A stretch of 64,000 nt of DNA from Sambucus nigra. Lineage: Eukaryota; Streptophyta; Magnoliopsida; Dipsacales; Adoxaceae. The stretch is taken from positions 332,414,504-332,478,503 of the forward strand of contig OX422211.1 in assembly GCA_949130495.1 (NCBI GenBank). Reading direction: 5' to 3'. Both the position numbers and the translations under genes were made by a program. This document shows, piece after piece, positions 1 through 10,496 of the stretch; the stretch's first letter is position 1, and each line of letters begins with the position of its first letter. The notes below the pieces were generated by a model. That model saw only the letters and a program-made list of their open reading frames with translations, had not been told where the DNA came from and did no database searches.

Positions 1-349
1 TTAGGCTTCAGTATTTGGTCCTTGTTAGTTTTATTTCAAGTATATGGTCCAATTTATTAACTTTTGAAAGTTTAGGGGCTAAAGTGCAATTTTCTTAACT
101 TGTCATGGTATTTTTAAAGTATGGGTTGTAATTTGAAATGTATATAAAGTTAGGTGTAGAAAAACTTTGGGTCCATGTTTCATTTATGAGATTTAAACAA
201 GCTTTGAAAAGTTTAGGGGTTACTTTTGTAATTATTATAACTGAGGGTCTTTTCTATAATTTATGGCTTCTTTGGTGTTTAATTAAGTAATAACTATAGG
301 TGTCAATTCCTAGGTCATCTAGATACTTTACAAGAAATTAGCATAATTT

Positions 350-351
<2 letters not shown>
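1..351 (-). mobile_element. 3' LTR of Tekay-like chromovirus, U3 end only (window edge)
   Basis: These bases align along their whole length with 50821-51172, at roughly 90% identity by eye. That is the outer end of the same element's other LTR. Both copies end at a TTCA, so the minus-strand LTR starts with TGAA. The rest of this LTR lies left of the window. No promoter motif is assigned here. The high divergence marks this as one of the oldest insertions in the window. Confidence 0.75.

Positions 352-401
<50 letters not shown>
352..401. repeat. (AC)n-(AT)n microsatellite
   Basis: About 19 AC dinucleotides run into about 6 AT dinucleotides. The tract lies directly against the chromovirus 3' LTR, where the polypurine tract for plus-strand priming would normally be. 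That primer site is not recognisable any more. Confidence 0.95.
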
Positions 402-403
402 GG

Positions 404-2855
404 GATAAAGGAATAAGATTCAAGTTTAAACGATCGGCTCGACCTCTTAGAATTCTTCCTACCAAAAAAAATTTCGTCATCAAAATTACCTACAAGAAGT
501 TCATGGTATCGTTGTTTCATTACATTCCTAGGTTCCCAAGTGACCTCTATGGATCCGTAATGTTGCTAAAGAACTTTGACCAACGAGATGGTTTTGGTGC
601 GAAGGATTTGGTCCTGAGAGTCTAATATTCTGAGAGGTCTTTCTTCAAAATCTTGATTGGTTCGTATGGACATTCCTTCCCAAGTGATAACATGATGTGG
701 ATCAGGTATATACTTTCGTAATTGGGACACAAGGAATAAATCGTGTATTTATGATATTTTAGCAGGTAAGTTTAAAAGATAAGATACAGGCCCAATCCTT
801 TTGTAACTTAGAAAGGTCCTAGATATCGTGGCTCGAGTTTCCCTTTTGTTTTGAATCGTATGATCCCTTTTATAGGGGTGAGTTTTAAGAATACTTGATC
901 CTTTATTTGGAATTCTAGCGATTGCCTTTGATGATATGCATAACTTTTCTGTCTACTTTGGGCTTCTTGTAATCTTTCCTTAATCAAGCATATCTTTTTG
1001 ATAGTTTCTTCTATTATTTCGGGTTCAAAGATACTATTTTCTCCAGATTCATTCCAACATAATGGAGATCGACATGCTCTTTTGTAAAGTGCCTCATAAG
1101 GAGCGGTCTGGATGCTGGCTCGATAACTATTGTTATAAGAAAATTCAATTAATGCTAAATGATCACTCCAATTTCTTGCCAGATCTAGAGCACATGTGCA
1201 TAACATATCCTCGAGTGTTTGAATTAATCTTTCGAATTTCCCATCTGTTTGAGGATGAAAGGCAGTGCTCAGATGTAACTTGGTACCCATATCATATTGT
1301 AATGCTTGCCAAAAATGTCCTACGAATTGAGGGGAGCGATCGGATACTATAGATAAAGGTGCTCCATGAAGTATGATGATTTCCCGAATGTACAGCTTAC
1401 TAAGTTTCTGGAACGAGTGTGTAGTGTGAACTCAGAGAAAATGTGTTGATTTGGTTAGTCGGTCTATGATTACCCATATTAAGTTATAACCTTATGCTGG
1501 TGGGGGTAATCCACTAACGAAGTCCATGGTGACATGATCCCATTTTCAAGCGAGGATGGGGAGGGGTTATAGTAATCTGCCAGGGTGTTGATGTTAGATC
1601 TTAACTTGTTGACATGTTAGACATTTTTCAACAAAACTCTTAATATATTATTTCATTCCTCTCCACCAATATTGTCTTTCAAGATCATGTAATATTTTTA
1701 TTTATTTTCGGTATGTATAATGAATTTAGAATGACGGGCTTTCTGTAATACTTCTTCCTTTAAAGAGGAATGATAAGGTACGCATATCCGATTTCTATAT
1801 CGTAATCCACTTCCTTATTTATAAGTCCAACCTTCCTTTCCTTTCCCATTTTTGATATTTTGCTGTTGTGTTCTAAGGAAATTATCAGTGGATTGTTGCT
1901 CTATTATATTCTTCTGAAGTGTAAGGTAGGCTATAATGTTTCAGAGAATAATGGAGATTTCTATGGTTTCCTTTTGTAAGTTATATTCTTCTAGGGTGGT
2001 CATAACTTCGTAGGCAAATATCCCTGCTAATCTTCTGTTTGTTTTGTGACTCAATGCATCAGCTACCACGTTACTCTTAGTAGGGTGATATTGCAATCGA
2101 AATGTATAATCCTCCAAATATTCGATCAATTGCGGTTGTCGCAGATTTAAGTATTTCTGGGTAAATATATACCCAAGACCTTTATGATCTGAAAATATTT
2201 AAAACTTGGCCCCGTATAAGTAACATTGCCAAATTTTTAATGTGAACACTATCGTTACTAGTTCTAAATCATGGAATGGGTACTTTCGTTCGTGAGTTTT
2301 TAATTGGCGAGATCCATATTCTATAATCTTCCCTAGTTACATAAGTACACATACTAGTCCTTGAAAGGATGCATCCGTGTATAATTATTAATTAACATCG
2401 CTGGAAGGTATAGTAAGTACAAGGGTTGTAGTTAGTCATTCCTTTAATGTTTAAAATGATTGTGTGCATTCGTTGGTTCATTCAAATCGTATATCTTTAC
2501 AAGTTAGTTTCATCAATGGTAATGTGATTGTTGAAAATCCTTCCATAATTCGTCGTTAATAGCTTGCTAACCATAGGAAACTGCGAATCTTTGTAACAGG
2601 AGAAGTTTGTGGCCATTCAATGACTGCTGCATTTTTTGCTAGATCAACTTTTATTCCTAGTTTGGTAATGACATATCCTAGAAACTTTACTTCCTTGATT
2701 AGAAAATCACATTTTCTTTTCTTTGCATACAAAGGATGGTGTCATAAAGTTTCTAGTACACTTTATAGATGATGTTCATGAGCTTATTTATTTTTTGAAT
2801 ATACCAAAATACCATGTATGAATATAATCACTAATTGATCTAAGAATGGTTGAAA
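404..2855 (-). pseudogene. Chromovirus pol, 3' half: end of RT, RNase H, integrase, chromodomain-like tail (decayed)
   Basis: Read on the minus strand, the order is: end of reverse transcriptase at 2770-2855, RNase H at about 1900-2480 (PTKSNVVADALS at about 2040-2100), integrase core and C-terminal region at about 800-1700, and a terminal domain at 430-700. The longest open stretch, 1290-808, has the chromovirus signature FHPQTDG followed by a retained glutamate (FERLIQTLEDML). The tail with LVKVL and VTWEP matches the group II chromodomain end of Tekay elements. The RT active-site region, normally FIDDIL, reads FIHGIL, so both catalytic aspartates are lost. Many stops and frameshifts occur between the open stretches. 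The sequence stops at about 2855, where the CACTA array begins. The N-terminal pol is at 26108 onward. Confidence 0.85.
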
Positions 2856-5800
2856 TTTTCATCATAGTCTCAAATCGAGAGACCCGGGACTATGCGATCA
2901 GTTCCTATAAGTTACATTGGTCCCGTGCGAGGTGTTCGTGCCTCCTACGGGGTCCTTTGGGGGCTGGTTTGGGTTTACACACTTTAACGACTTGTTTTTA
3001 AGTTTAAGTGTTGATTTTTGCAAATTATCATCGTATTCTCAAACTGGGAGACCCGGGACTACGCGATCAGTTCCTAAAAGTTACATTGAAGTGGGGATAC
3101 CGAGGGAGAGTAGGTTGGAGATAACCCAGGCAATACTCGATATTACGAGGAAGAAAGCAGTCCCTTCGCTGAGATGGAAAGGACCCATGGCCAGGTTGGT
3201 GAGAAGGTTTCTGTCAGAAGTAACCTTCAGCGATGCAGATAAGGCTGTAAGGTTCCCTCATAACAAGCCATTATATGTGACCGCCAGCATCAACGGAGTT
3301 AGGTTTGTAAGGAATCTTATGGATGGGGAGCCTCCATCAATATCATGCCAATCAACTCTTTCCACGCAACCAATATTCCAGAAGAAAGGTTGGTCCCCAT
3401 GCCTTTGGTAATTTTGGGGTATGATAACCAATCTTCCAAATCCATTGGGTACATTAATGTTGGGATTATAATGGGAAATTTGAGTTCCCGTGCGAGGTGT
3501 CCGTGCCTCCTACGGGATCGTTTAGGGGCTAGTTTGAGTTTTCACCCTTTAACGGCATATTTTTAAGTCTAAGTGTGATTTTTGAAAATTATCGTCGTAT
3601 TCTCAAACCGGGAGACCTGGGACTACACGGTCAGTTCCTACAAGTTACATTGGTCCCGTGCGAGGTGTTCGTGCCTCCTACGGGGTCGTTTAGGGGTTGA
3701 TTTGGGTTTTCACCCTTTAACGGCATGTTTTTAACTCTAAGTGTGATTTTTGGAAATTTTCATCATAGTCTCAAATCGAGAGACCCGGGACTATGCGATC
3801 AGTTCCTACAAGTTACATTGGTCCCGTTCGAGGTGTACGTGCCTCCTACGGGTCGTTTGGGGGCTAGTTTTGGTGTTCATCCTTTAACGGCATGCTTTTA
3901 AATCTAAGTGTGATTTTTGCAAATTATCATCGTACTCTCAAATCGGGAGACCCGGGACTACGCGGTCAGTTGATACAAGTTATATTGGTCCCGTACGAGG
4001 TGTTCGTTCCTCTTACGGGGTTGTTTGGTGGCTGGTTTGGGTTTTTACCCTTTAACGGCATGTTTTTAACTCTAAGTGTGATTTTTGTAAATTATCGTCC
4101 TACTCTCAAACCGGGAGATGTGGGACTACGCGATCAGTTCGTACAAGTTATATTGGTCCCGTGCGAGGTATTCGTGCCTCCTACGGGGTCGTTTGGGGGC
4201 TGGTTTGGGTTTTCACCCTTTAACGGCATGTTTTTAACTCTATGTGTGATTTTTGTAAATTATCACCATACTATCGAACCGGGAGACCCAAAATAACGCG
4301 GTCAGTTCCTACAATTTACATTGGTCCCATGCGAGGTGTTCGTGCCTCCTACGGGGTCGTTTGGGGGCTGGTTTGGGTTTTCACCCTTTAACGGCATGCT
4401 TTTAACTCTAAGTGTGATTTTTACAAAATTATCGTCGTACTCTCAAATCGAGAGACCATGGACTACGCGGTCAGTTCCTACAAGTTACATTGGTCCCGTA
4501 CGAGGTGTTCGTGCCTCCTACTGGGTCGTTTGGGGGCTGGTTTGGGTTTTCACCATTTAACGACATGTTTTTAACTCTAAGTGTGATTTTTGCAAATTGT
4601 CGTCGTACTCTCAAACTAGGAGACCTGGAACTACGCGGTCAGTTCCTACAAGTTACATTGGTCCCGTGCGAGGTGTTCGTGCCTCCTACGGGGTCGTTTG
4701 ACGGCTGGTTTGGGTTTTCACCCTTTAATGACTTGTTTTTAAGTCTAAGTGTTATTTTTGCAAATTATCGTCGTACTCTCAAAACGGAAGACCCGGGACT
4801 ACGTGGTCAGTTCCTACAAGTTACATTGGTCCCGTGCGGGGTGTTCGTACCTCTCACGGGGTCTTTTGGGGACTAGTATGAGTTTTCACCCTTTAACGGC
4901 ATGTTTTTAACTCTAAGTGTTGATTTTTGCAAATTATCATCCTACTCTCAAACCGGGAGACCTGGGACTACGCGGTCAGTTCCTACAAGTTATATTGGTC
5001 CCGTGTGAGGTGTTCGTGCCTCCTACGTGGTCGTTTGGGGGCTGGTTTGGGTTTTCACCCTTTAACGACATGTTTTTAACTCTAAGTGTTATTTTTACAA
5101 ATTATCGTCGTACTCTCAAACCGGGAGACCTGAGATTACCTGGTCAGTTCCTACAAGTTACATTGGTCCCGTGTGAGGTGTTCGTGCCTCCTACGGGGTC
5201 GTTTGGGGGCTGGTTTGGGTTTTCACCCTTAATCGGCTTATTTTTAAGTTTAAGTGTTGATTTCAGTAAATTATCATCGTATTCTCAAACCAGGGGACCC
5301 GTGATTACGCGGTCAGTTCCTATAAGTTACATTAGTCCCGTGCGAGGTGTTCGTGCCTCCTACGGGGTTGTTTGGGGGCTGGTTTGGGTTTTTACCCTTT
5401 AACGGCATGTTTTTTACTCTAAGTGTGATTTTTGTATGTTATCGTCCTACTCTCAAACCGGGAGACCCGGGACTACGCGGTCAGTTCCTACAAGTTACAT
5501 TGGTCCTGTGCGAGTTGTTGGTGCTTCCCAAGTGGTCGTTTGGGGGCTGGTTTGGGTTTTCACCCTTTAACGGCATGTTTTTAACTCTAAGTGTGATTTT
5601 TGCGAATTATCAAAACGGGAGACCCGGGACTATGCTGGCAGTTCCTACAAGTTACATTGGTCCCGTGCGAGGTGTTCGTGCCTCCTACGGGGTCGTTTGG
5701 GGGATGGTTTGGGTTTTCACCCTTTAACGGTATGCTTATAAGTCTAAGTGTTATTTTTGCAAATTATCGTCGTATTCTCAAACCAGGAGATCCGAAACTA

Positions 5801-6515
5801 TGCGGTCCGTTCCTACAAGTTACATTGGTCCCGTGTGAGGTGTTCGTGCCTCCTACGGTGTCGTTTGGGGGCTGGTTTGGGTTTTAACCCTTTAACGGCA
5901 TGTTTTTAAATCTAAGTGTTATTTTTGCAAATTATTGTCGTATTCTCAAACCGAGTGACCTGGGACTACGCGATCAGTTCCTACAAGTTATATTGGTCCC
6001 ATGCGAGGTGTTCGTGCCTCCTACGGGGTCGTTTGGGGGATGGTTTGGATTTTCACCCTTTGACGGCTTGTTTTTAAGTTTAAGTGTTGATTTTTGCAAA
6101 TTATCGTCGTATTCACAAACCGAGAGACCCGGGACTACGCGGTCAGTTCCTACAAGTTACATTGGTCCCGTGCGAGGTGTTCGTGCCTCTTACAGGGTCG
6201 TTTGGGGGCTGGTTTGGATATTCACCCTTTAACGGTATGTTTTTAAGTTTAAGTGTTGATTTTTGCAAATTATCGTCGTATTCTCAAATCGGGAGACTCG
6301 AGACTACGCGGTCAGTTTCTACAAGTTACATTGGTCCCGTGCGAGGTGTTCGTGCCTGCTACGGGGTCGTTTGGGGACTGGTTTGGGTTTTCACCCTTTA
6401 ACGGAATGTTTTTAGGTCTAAGTGTGATTTTTGTAAATTATCGTCATATTCTCAAACCGGGTGACCCGCGACTTCGCGGTCAGTTCGTACAAGTTACATT
6501 GGTCCGGTTTATTGA
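2856..6515 (+). repeat. ~168-bp tandem array (about 21 units) in CACTA copy 1
   Basis: The unit carries TCAAACCGGGAGACCCGGG, then GACTACGCGGTCAGTT, GGTCCCGTGCGAGGTGTTCG, CTACGGGGTC and CCTTTAACGGCATG. The GGTCCCGTGCGAGG anchor recurs near 2921, 3489, 3653, 3823, 3990, 4158, 4325, 4494, 4663, 4831, 5000, 5168, 5334, 5507, 5668, 5831, 5999, 6167, 6341 and 6503. The period is 161-174 bp, mostly 168-169. Units differ by many substitutions, so this array is older or less homogenised than the one at 60490-62690. Open frames across it (about 80-160 residues) are a by-product of low stop density, because the period is not a multiple of three and the frame rotates. Confidence 0.93.
3088..3488 (+). pseudogene. 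Retropepsin-region fragment of a Ty3/gypsy polyprotein inside the array
   Basis: About 400 bp of non-satellite sequence replace the middle of one repeat unit. They translate as LYVTASINGVRFVRNLMDG in one frame and continue as MPINSFHATNIPEERLVPM in another, so there is a frameshift between. The pattern (small hydrophobic strand, then a D-G turn, then I-P/F and a variable loop) is that of the aspartic protease region between gag and RT in Tat/Athila-type elements. The usual active-site triad is not intact. It resembles the Ogre-like protease region at 12830-13237 only distantly. Satellite sequence resumes immediately on both sides and no target duplication is visible. Confidence 0.55.
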
Positions 6516-7328
6516 TTTCAGAAAATTTTGATATAGTTTCATTTGTTTATTCGTTAAATCCAACATGTTTTAACATTTGAAATAAACTCAACAGCAGCAT
6601 CAAATTCCAAAACCAAACCACCAACAAATCCCTTCCACCAATTTAACTGAATAAGGTCATAAAGTAAGCCATTTTATATTCGATGACAAAAAATTTACTA
6701 AAGAGGTACCAAAGACCAATGTTATGTTTTATGAAACATGTTATTTACAGAACATGAGTAATCCATGCCATAAGACCAATGTTATGTTTAAGAATAGATA
6801 TAGAGAGGTTACCTATGAGAGTAGATCTCCCACAATAAAGAAACAAAGCTGATTAAGTAATAGCACTACACTAAAGAATGGAAACCAAATTCGGCATAAC
6901 ACCTCAAACTTGAAATTCCAATTAATTATGACATTCAGCATGTTCATGTTGTAGAAGAAAACCAAATGATTACACAGTGAAATACAACAGTCTTTCACAT
7001 GTTAATTCTTACTTTTCTAAGCAAAACCAACACCAAAATGAATGTTAATCATACTATGGACACAAACTAATAGAGATAGATCATTTATGGACACAAACTA
7101 ATAGAGATAGATCATTTATGGGTGAAGCTGTTACATAACTGACTTTTCCCTTTTTTCTAAATTTAATTTCGTTGAAGCTAGGAGATGTTCAAATGCATCT
7201 TAGGCCCAAAATCTAATTATAAATGATGACACTGATCGAATAAGGAATCCAGTAAACATATGAAATATATAAACTGACAGTTGTAACTATCAGAATGCCA
7301 AACCACTAAACTTATATGAGATAATTAC
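6516..7328. other. CACTA copy 1 interior, AT-rich, unclassified
   Basis: This follows the tandem array towards the preserved terminus. It contains a direct duplication of about 30 bp (GACACAAACTAATAGAGATA at 7058 and 7088 regions) and short phrases repeated near 6715 and 6775 (AGACCAATGTTATGTTT). I see no open frame or conserved motif that supports a gene. It has no counterpart in element A, so it may be captured or intronic DNA. Confidence 0.5.
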
Positions 7329-7421
7329 CTGTTCGTTAATTTCATTATACTTCTTTTCTGCTTCATTCTTTGATCCTTCTAGCATGGACTTCTCTGTGTC
7401 CCACTTGGTCTTTAGTTCATT
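7329..7421 (-). pseudogene. Captured host exon, 93 bp, phase 0, coiled-coil-like
   Basis: On the minus strand a pyrimidine-containing stretch ending in TAG precedes 31 open codons, which are followed by CAG/GTAATTAT. The peptide starts NELKTKWDTEKSMLEG and ends EKKYNEINEQ. It is highly charged and heptad-like. The exon begins and ends on codon boundaries, and both splice sites are canonical. Nothing like it belongs to CACTA coding regions, so I infer a fragment of a host gene captured by the transposon. A second possible exon piece ends at a GTAAGAAA donor near 8000. The parent gene cannot be named from 31 residues. Confidence 0.5.
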
Positions 7422-8514
7422 CTATAGAAACATATGTAAGGTATATGAAATCAGAATATAAGTTGAAGAAATAAGTAACATGTGATGCCCATTTTACACA
7501 ACATTATCCTTTTAAGGTGCGTTTGATTAAGTTTAAATTTTTATTGAAAAACAGTTCGGCTCAGAAAAAACCTTTTCGAGTCTTCTTGAGATGCTCTGTA
7601 TTAAAGTCTCCATAGGTCTGAGAAGATCCGAGTGAAATTACAATTCTTAATCAAGGTATTTAGGCAGGATGGCATTCGGATGAACTAATAGAAATGCAAA
7701 TACAAAGAGGTTATTCAATGCAATAGAACACTGAAATTATCAAATTATTATATAACTAACTAATTACCACTGAATTCCATACTAATTAACCATGATTTGT
7801 AATAATTGATAACAAGAATAATAGTATTTAGCCCTCCATGTTTATGTTACCAAATTTCGTATCCTATTAAATTTATGAAAAGATGAAATCAAACCCTAAT
7901 AATGGAATATTATACAACAATCACAAACTACAAACGTGTTCAATGTTTCTTTTGCGTATAATGATATGCACGTACCAGTAATAGTTTCTTACTCATATTA
8001 AGAAATCCCTGGAATTCAACCCAACAGCCCCGAAATCGCCAACACCGCCAGCACCAGCACCGGATCCCTCTAAGACCGTCAGCATGTTAGGGAAGCACCA
8101 AGGTCCAAAATGAGCCAAACCCAGTGGGCTCGTTTGTATCAACCATCACCGACCAGAATAAAACCATCAACCACCATAGAAACCCCAGCACAACACCACG
8201 AACCACACAACATCCAGCCACCTCCCTATCACCCCCATATCGCACCCAGCCCCATAACCTTCGATCGCCGAAAAAAAAAGACTACATCAATCTACATCAA
8301 TCCGATGTATACCCACTCAGGACCACGAAGAAAGAGGGTAGGGGTAACGTGGTCTTCACCAGGGCTAAAATCACCCAAATCTCCCATATAGAGAAACGCC
8401 CGACCCTTACCAGAAAGAGAGAGCGGGAGACTATAAAGAGAGATCAAAGTGAGCGGGAGAGGAAAAAAATTGTGAGGGGTATTATTTTTTTAGGGCTTTT
8501 ATATTTTAGTTAAC
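7422..8514 (-). other. CACTA copy 1: putative leader and intronic region
   Basis: Read on the minus strand, a CT-rich leader (about 8480-8411) ends at a donor-like CTG/GTAAGGG (8410). Element A has the same layout, with a CT-rich tract and donor at 59544. A GC-richer segment at 8000-8110 with a GTAAGAAA donor-like end may be another exon piece. Plus-strand open frames of 93 and 129 codons at 8110-8513 are proline/basic-rich and probably antisense noise. Confidence 0.4.
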
Positions 8515-8671
8515 TGTACTTAATTTTGGTACACTTAAAAACAGTGCCAAATTTTGGCACTATTTTAAAGTGTGCCAGATTTTCATTAAACTGTGCCAAA
8601 ATCTGTCACAGTTTTAAACTGTGCCAGATTTTTAATATCAGGGTGTGCCAATTTGCTTTTTTTGGTGTAGT
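8515..8671 (-). repeat. CACTA subterminal repeats and terminal inverted repeat
   Basis: Several inverted copies of GGCACAGTTT/AAACTGTGCC-type motifs (with variants such as TTGGCACT) lie within 157 bp of the terminus. Such subterminal motifs are the usual binding sites of the CACTA TNPA-type protein. The same motif set, in the same order, occupies 59024-59178. Confidence 0.85.
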
Positions 8672-9226
8672 TTATATTCTATATACTTGTTCTTAATGAC
8701 GTATTTCTCCATATGCGTTATCGTTCCATTATAACGATCAACGTAAGGGTAATCGCGTAAATCTTATTTTTCTAATATTATTCTTATATCTTCCTACGGA
8801 TGACTCGCTTTATCTTTTTCATGATACAAGTTGAGGATTCCTACCTCCATTATATATATACACATGCGCACATATCACGGGGGGAAATATAAAGGAAAAT
8901 AGCAAATATTCATGAGAGACCGAAAGGGCGGAATGGGTGCCTAACACCTTCCCATTTCGTAACTAAGCCTCCAAACCCTTCTTGAATCATTTTGGTTTCG
9001 CATGCACCAGTATGTCTTTGGATGCCATCCTTCGGGATGGCTTCCCCTTTTTCTTTTGTCTGCTTTGAGTAAAATAGACTGGCGACTCTAAATCTCTCTA
9101 CATTTTTACACCACATCTCAAAAAGGACGCCAGCCGAAGAACCCCCGAGAGGGATGCGTGGGACCCGAAGGATCCTCTCCCTTCGCGCGTACCGCCCTAG
9201 CGCGGAGAGAATCGGGGATGGCCACA
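8672..9226 (+). mobile_element. 5' LTR, 3' portion only (555 bp)
   Basis: This pairs with 25553-26107. It ends in GGCCACA just before the primer site. The first ~1540 bp of this LTR are missing because the CACTA element and a deletion took their place. A GCCATCC-TTCG-GGATGGC hairpin lies at 9024-9041. The 123-codon minus-strand open frame inside it occurs in both LTR copies and has no recognisable domain. Confidence 0.88.
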
Positions 9227-9227
9227 G

Positions 9228-9245
9228 TGGTGACTCTGCTGGGGA
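9228..9245 (+). promoter_or_regulatory. Primer-binding site, tRNA-Arg type
   Basis: TGGTGACTCTGCTGGGGA lies one base after the LTR end. It resembles the complement of a plant tRNA-Arg 3' end (normally beginning TGGCGACTC), with C changed to T at position 4. This is the primer site where minus-strand cDNA synthesis would start. It confirms plus-strand orientation. Confidence 0.8.
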
Positions 9246-10496
9246 TTTGTGTTTGTTTTGTGGGTTTGACTCTATTTGCATGGATGCTATATTTGTTTAT
9301 GTTTCCCCCCATATCTGCATGTTCCCCTTTTCCATGTGTATACCATGCTTGTTCTTATGTTCACACACTTGTAGAAAATTCTCCATGTACACTTCACACC
9401 ACGTGCACCTAGGATCACATTGCACGCATCACCTATCCATACTTGGTGTACCTACCTTGGGTACTTGTACTTTGCTCCCTGTTTGGCATAATCAAGAAAG
9501 GCATTCTCATCATAAGATACTAATAAGAGAATCATGCATGATTCACACAACATCACCAAAGCACATTGCTATTGACCAAATTTTACCCAGTAACTGGAGG
9601 GTCACTTCGTGATGGGCGCTAGTCCGGCAGGTCACAGTTAGCCTAAGCAATATGACTCTCACCTTCCATTAGACAAGTACCTTCAACGTATATCGAACGG
9701 TTCCCCCGCATCGTACCGCTTGACCGAAGTCATGACAGGAGGTATATCGTAGGGAATTCATTCACGTACGCCGAGTATATCGAATTTGCTCTCACACGTA
9801 CCGTCCCCATGAGGTATATGGTGAGGTAATTCACGTACACTCAGGTATATCAAATGGCTTGTCCATATGTACCGATTGCCAGTAAGAGCAAGACGTATAT
9901 CGTGGAAGTCACGCCAAAGGGGGGAACCCATGCCGATTCACCCAACCAACTGCATACCCACATATAGGTGTTAAACCTAGGACATGCACTTTAGATTGCC
10001 GGTTTCAACCCGAAACTCTGCCGAAATTTTGGGTCGGCCTGCCGCCCAATTTTTGTGTATTTTTAAAAACGGGACCCTTCCGTGAGCCTGGTTACCAGTC
10101 CAAACCGTAGCTTTGCATATATTGAATACCCCACTTTTTTAGGCTCGGGTACCGTCCGGCCTTGCATTTAAGAGAATTAAATACAAGTGAGAACATAAAA
10201 TCATAATAATCATGCTGAGTTCCGTCTCCAAAAGCATTTTTCCCTTCTTTATCAAAAATCCAAAAACATTTTTCCTTTCTTTATCCAAAAACCCAAAAAC
10301 ATTTTTCCCTTATTTATCAAAAATCCAAAAATAGTTCTTCCTTTTTTCTCAAAAATAAATCTCATCCTACACCTTCTCTGGTCGATTGCAAGCCCTTGGC
10401 CTGGCTCTCTATTGGCTTCGGTCTTCAGTCAAATCACCCCGGAGTTTCATCCGTTCCTCTACTACTTCTTCCGAGTTCGGAATCCATCCACTTTCC
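9246..10496 (+). other. Untranslated leader of the Ogre-like element
   Basis: There is no convincing ORF1 of the kind some Ogre elements carry. Three imperfect ~75-85-bp repeats sit at 9655-9935. A T/A-rich tract with CCAAAAACATTTTTCC repeated three times lies at about 10240-10330. Short open frames at 9154-9612 are cysteine/histidine-rich without a recognisable pattern. Confidence 0.6.
9655..9935 (+). repeat. Leader repeats with GTATATCG and CGTACCG motifs
   Basis: Three degenerate units each contain GTATATCG-like, CACGTAC-like and GTACCG-like blocks, spaced about 75-85 bp apart. Their position downstream of the primer site suggests a structured leader or packaging region, but that is inference. 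Confidence 0.5.

Larger units (their letters stand above)
2856..8671 (-). mobile_element. CACTA transposon, copy 1 (same family as element A), one end missing
   Basis: The right end, 8515-8671, read on the minus strand matches the left end of the complete CACTA element at 59024 almost base for base. It has the terminal CTACACCAAAAA and several pairs of TGGCACAGTTT/AAACTGTGCCA-type subterminal motifs. The last base of the terminus is altered, so the end reads GGTGTAGT rather than GGTGTAGTG. Inside are a 5' CT-rich leader with a splice-donor-like site at 8410, a captured exon at 7329-7421 and a ~168-bp tandem array. The opposite terminus is absent: the array runs directly into chromovirus RT at about 2855. 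No transposase was found. It interrupts the 5' LTR of the Ogre-like element. Confidence 0.8.

Noticed and set aside
2917..6531. Many open frames of 80-160 codons with FVPPTGSFGGWFGF repeats
   Set aside because: They are translations of the ~168-bp satellite; the period is not a multiple of three and the frame rotates from unit to unit, so no single protein is encoded.
8910..9281. 123-codon minus-strand frame, also present at 25731-26108
   Set aside because: It lies in both LTR ends of the Ogre-like element and has no domain; duplication comes from the LTR pair, not from a gene family.
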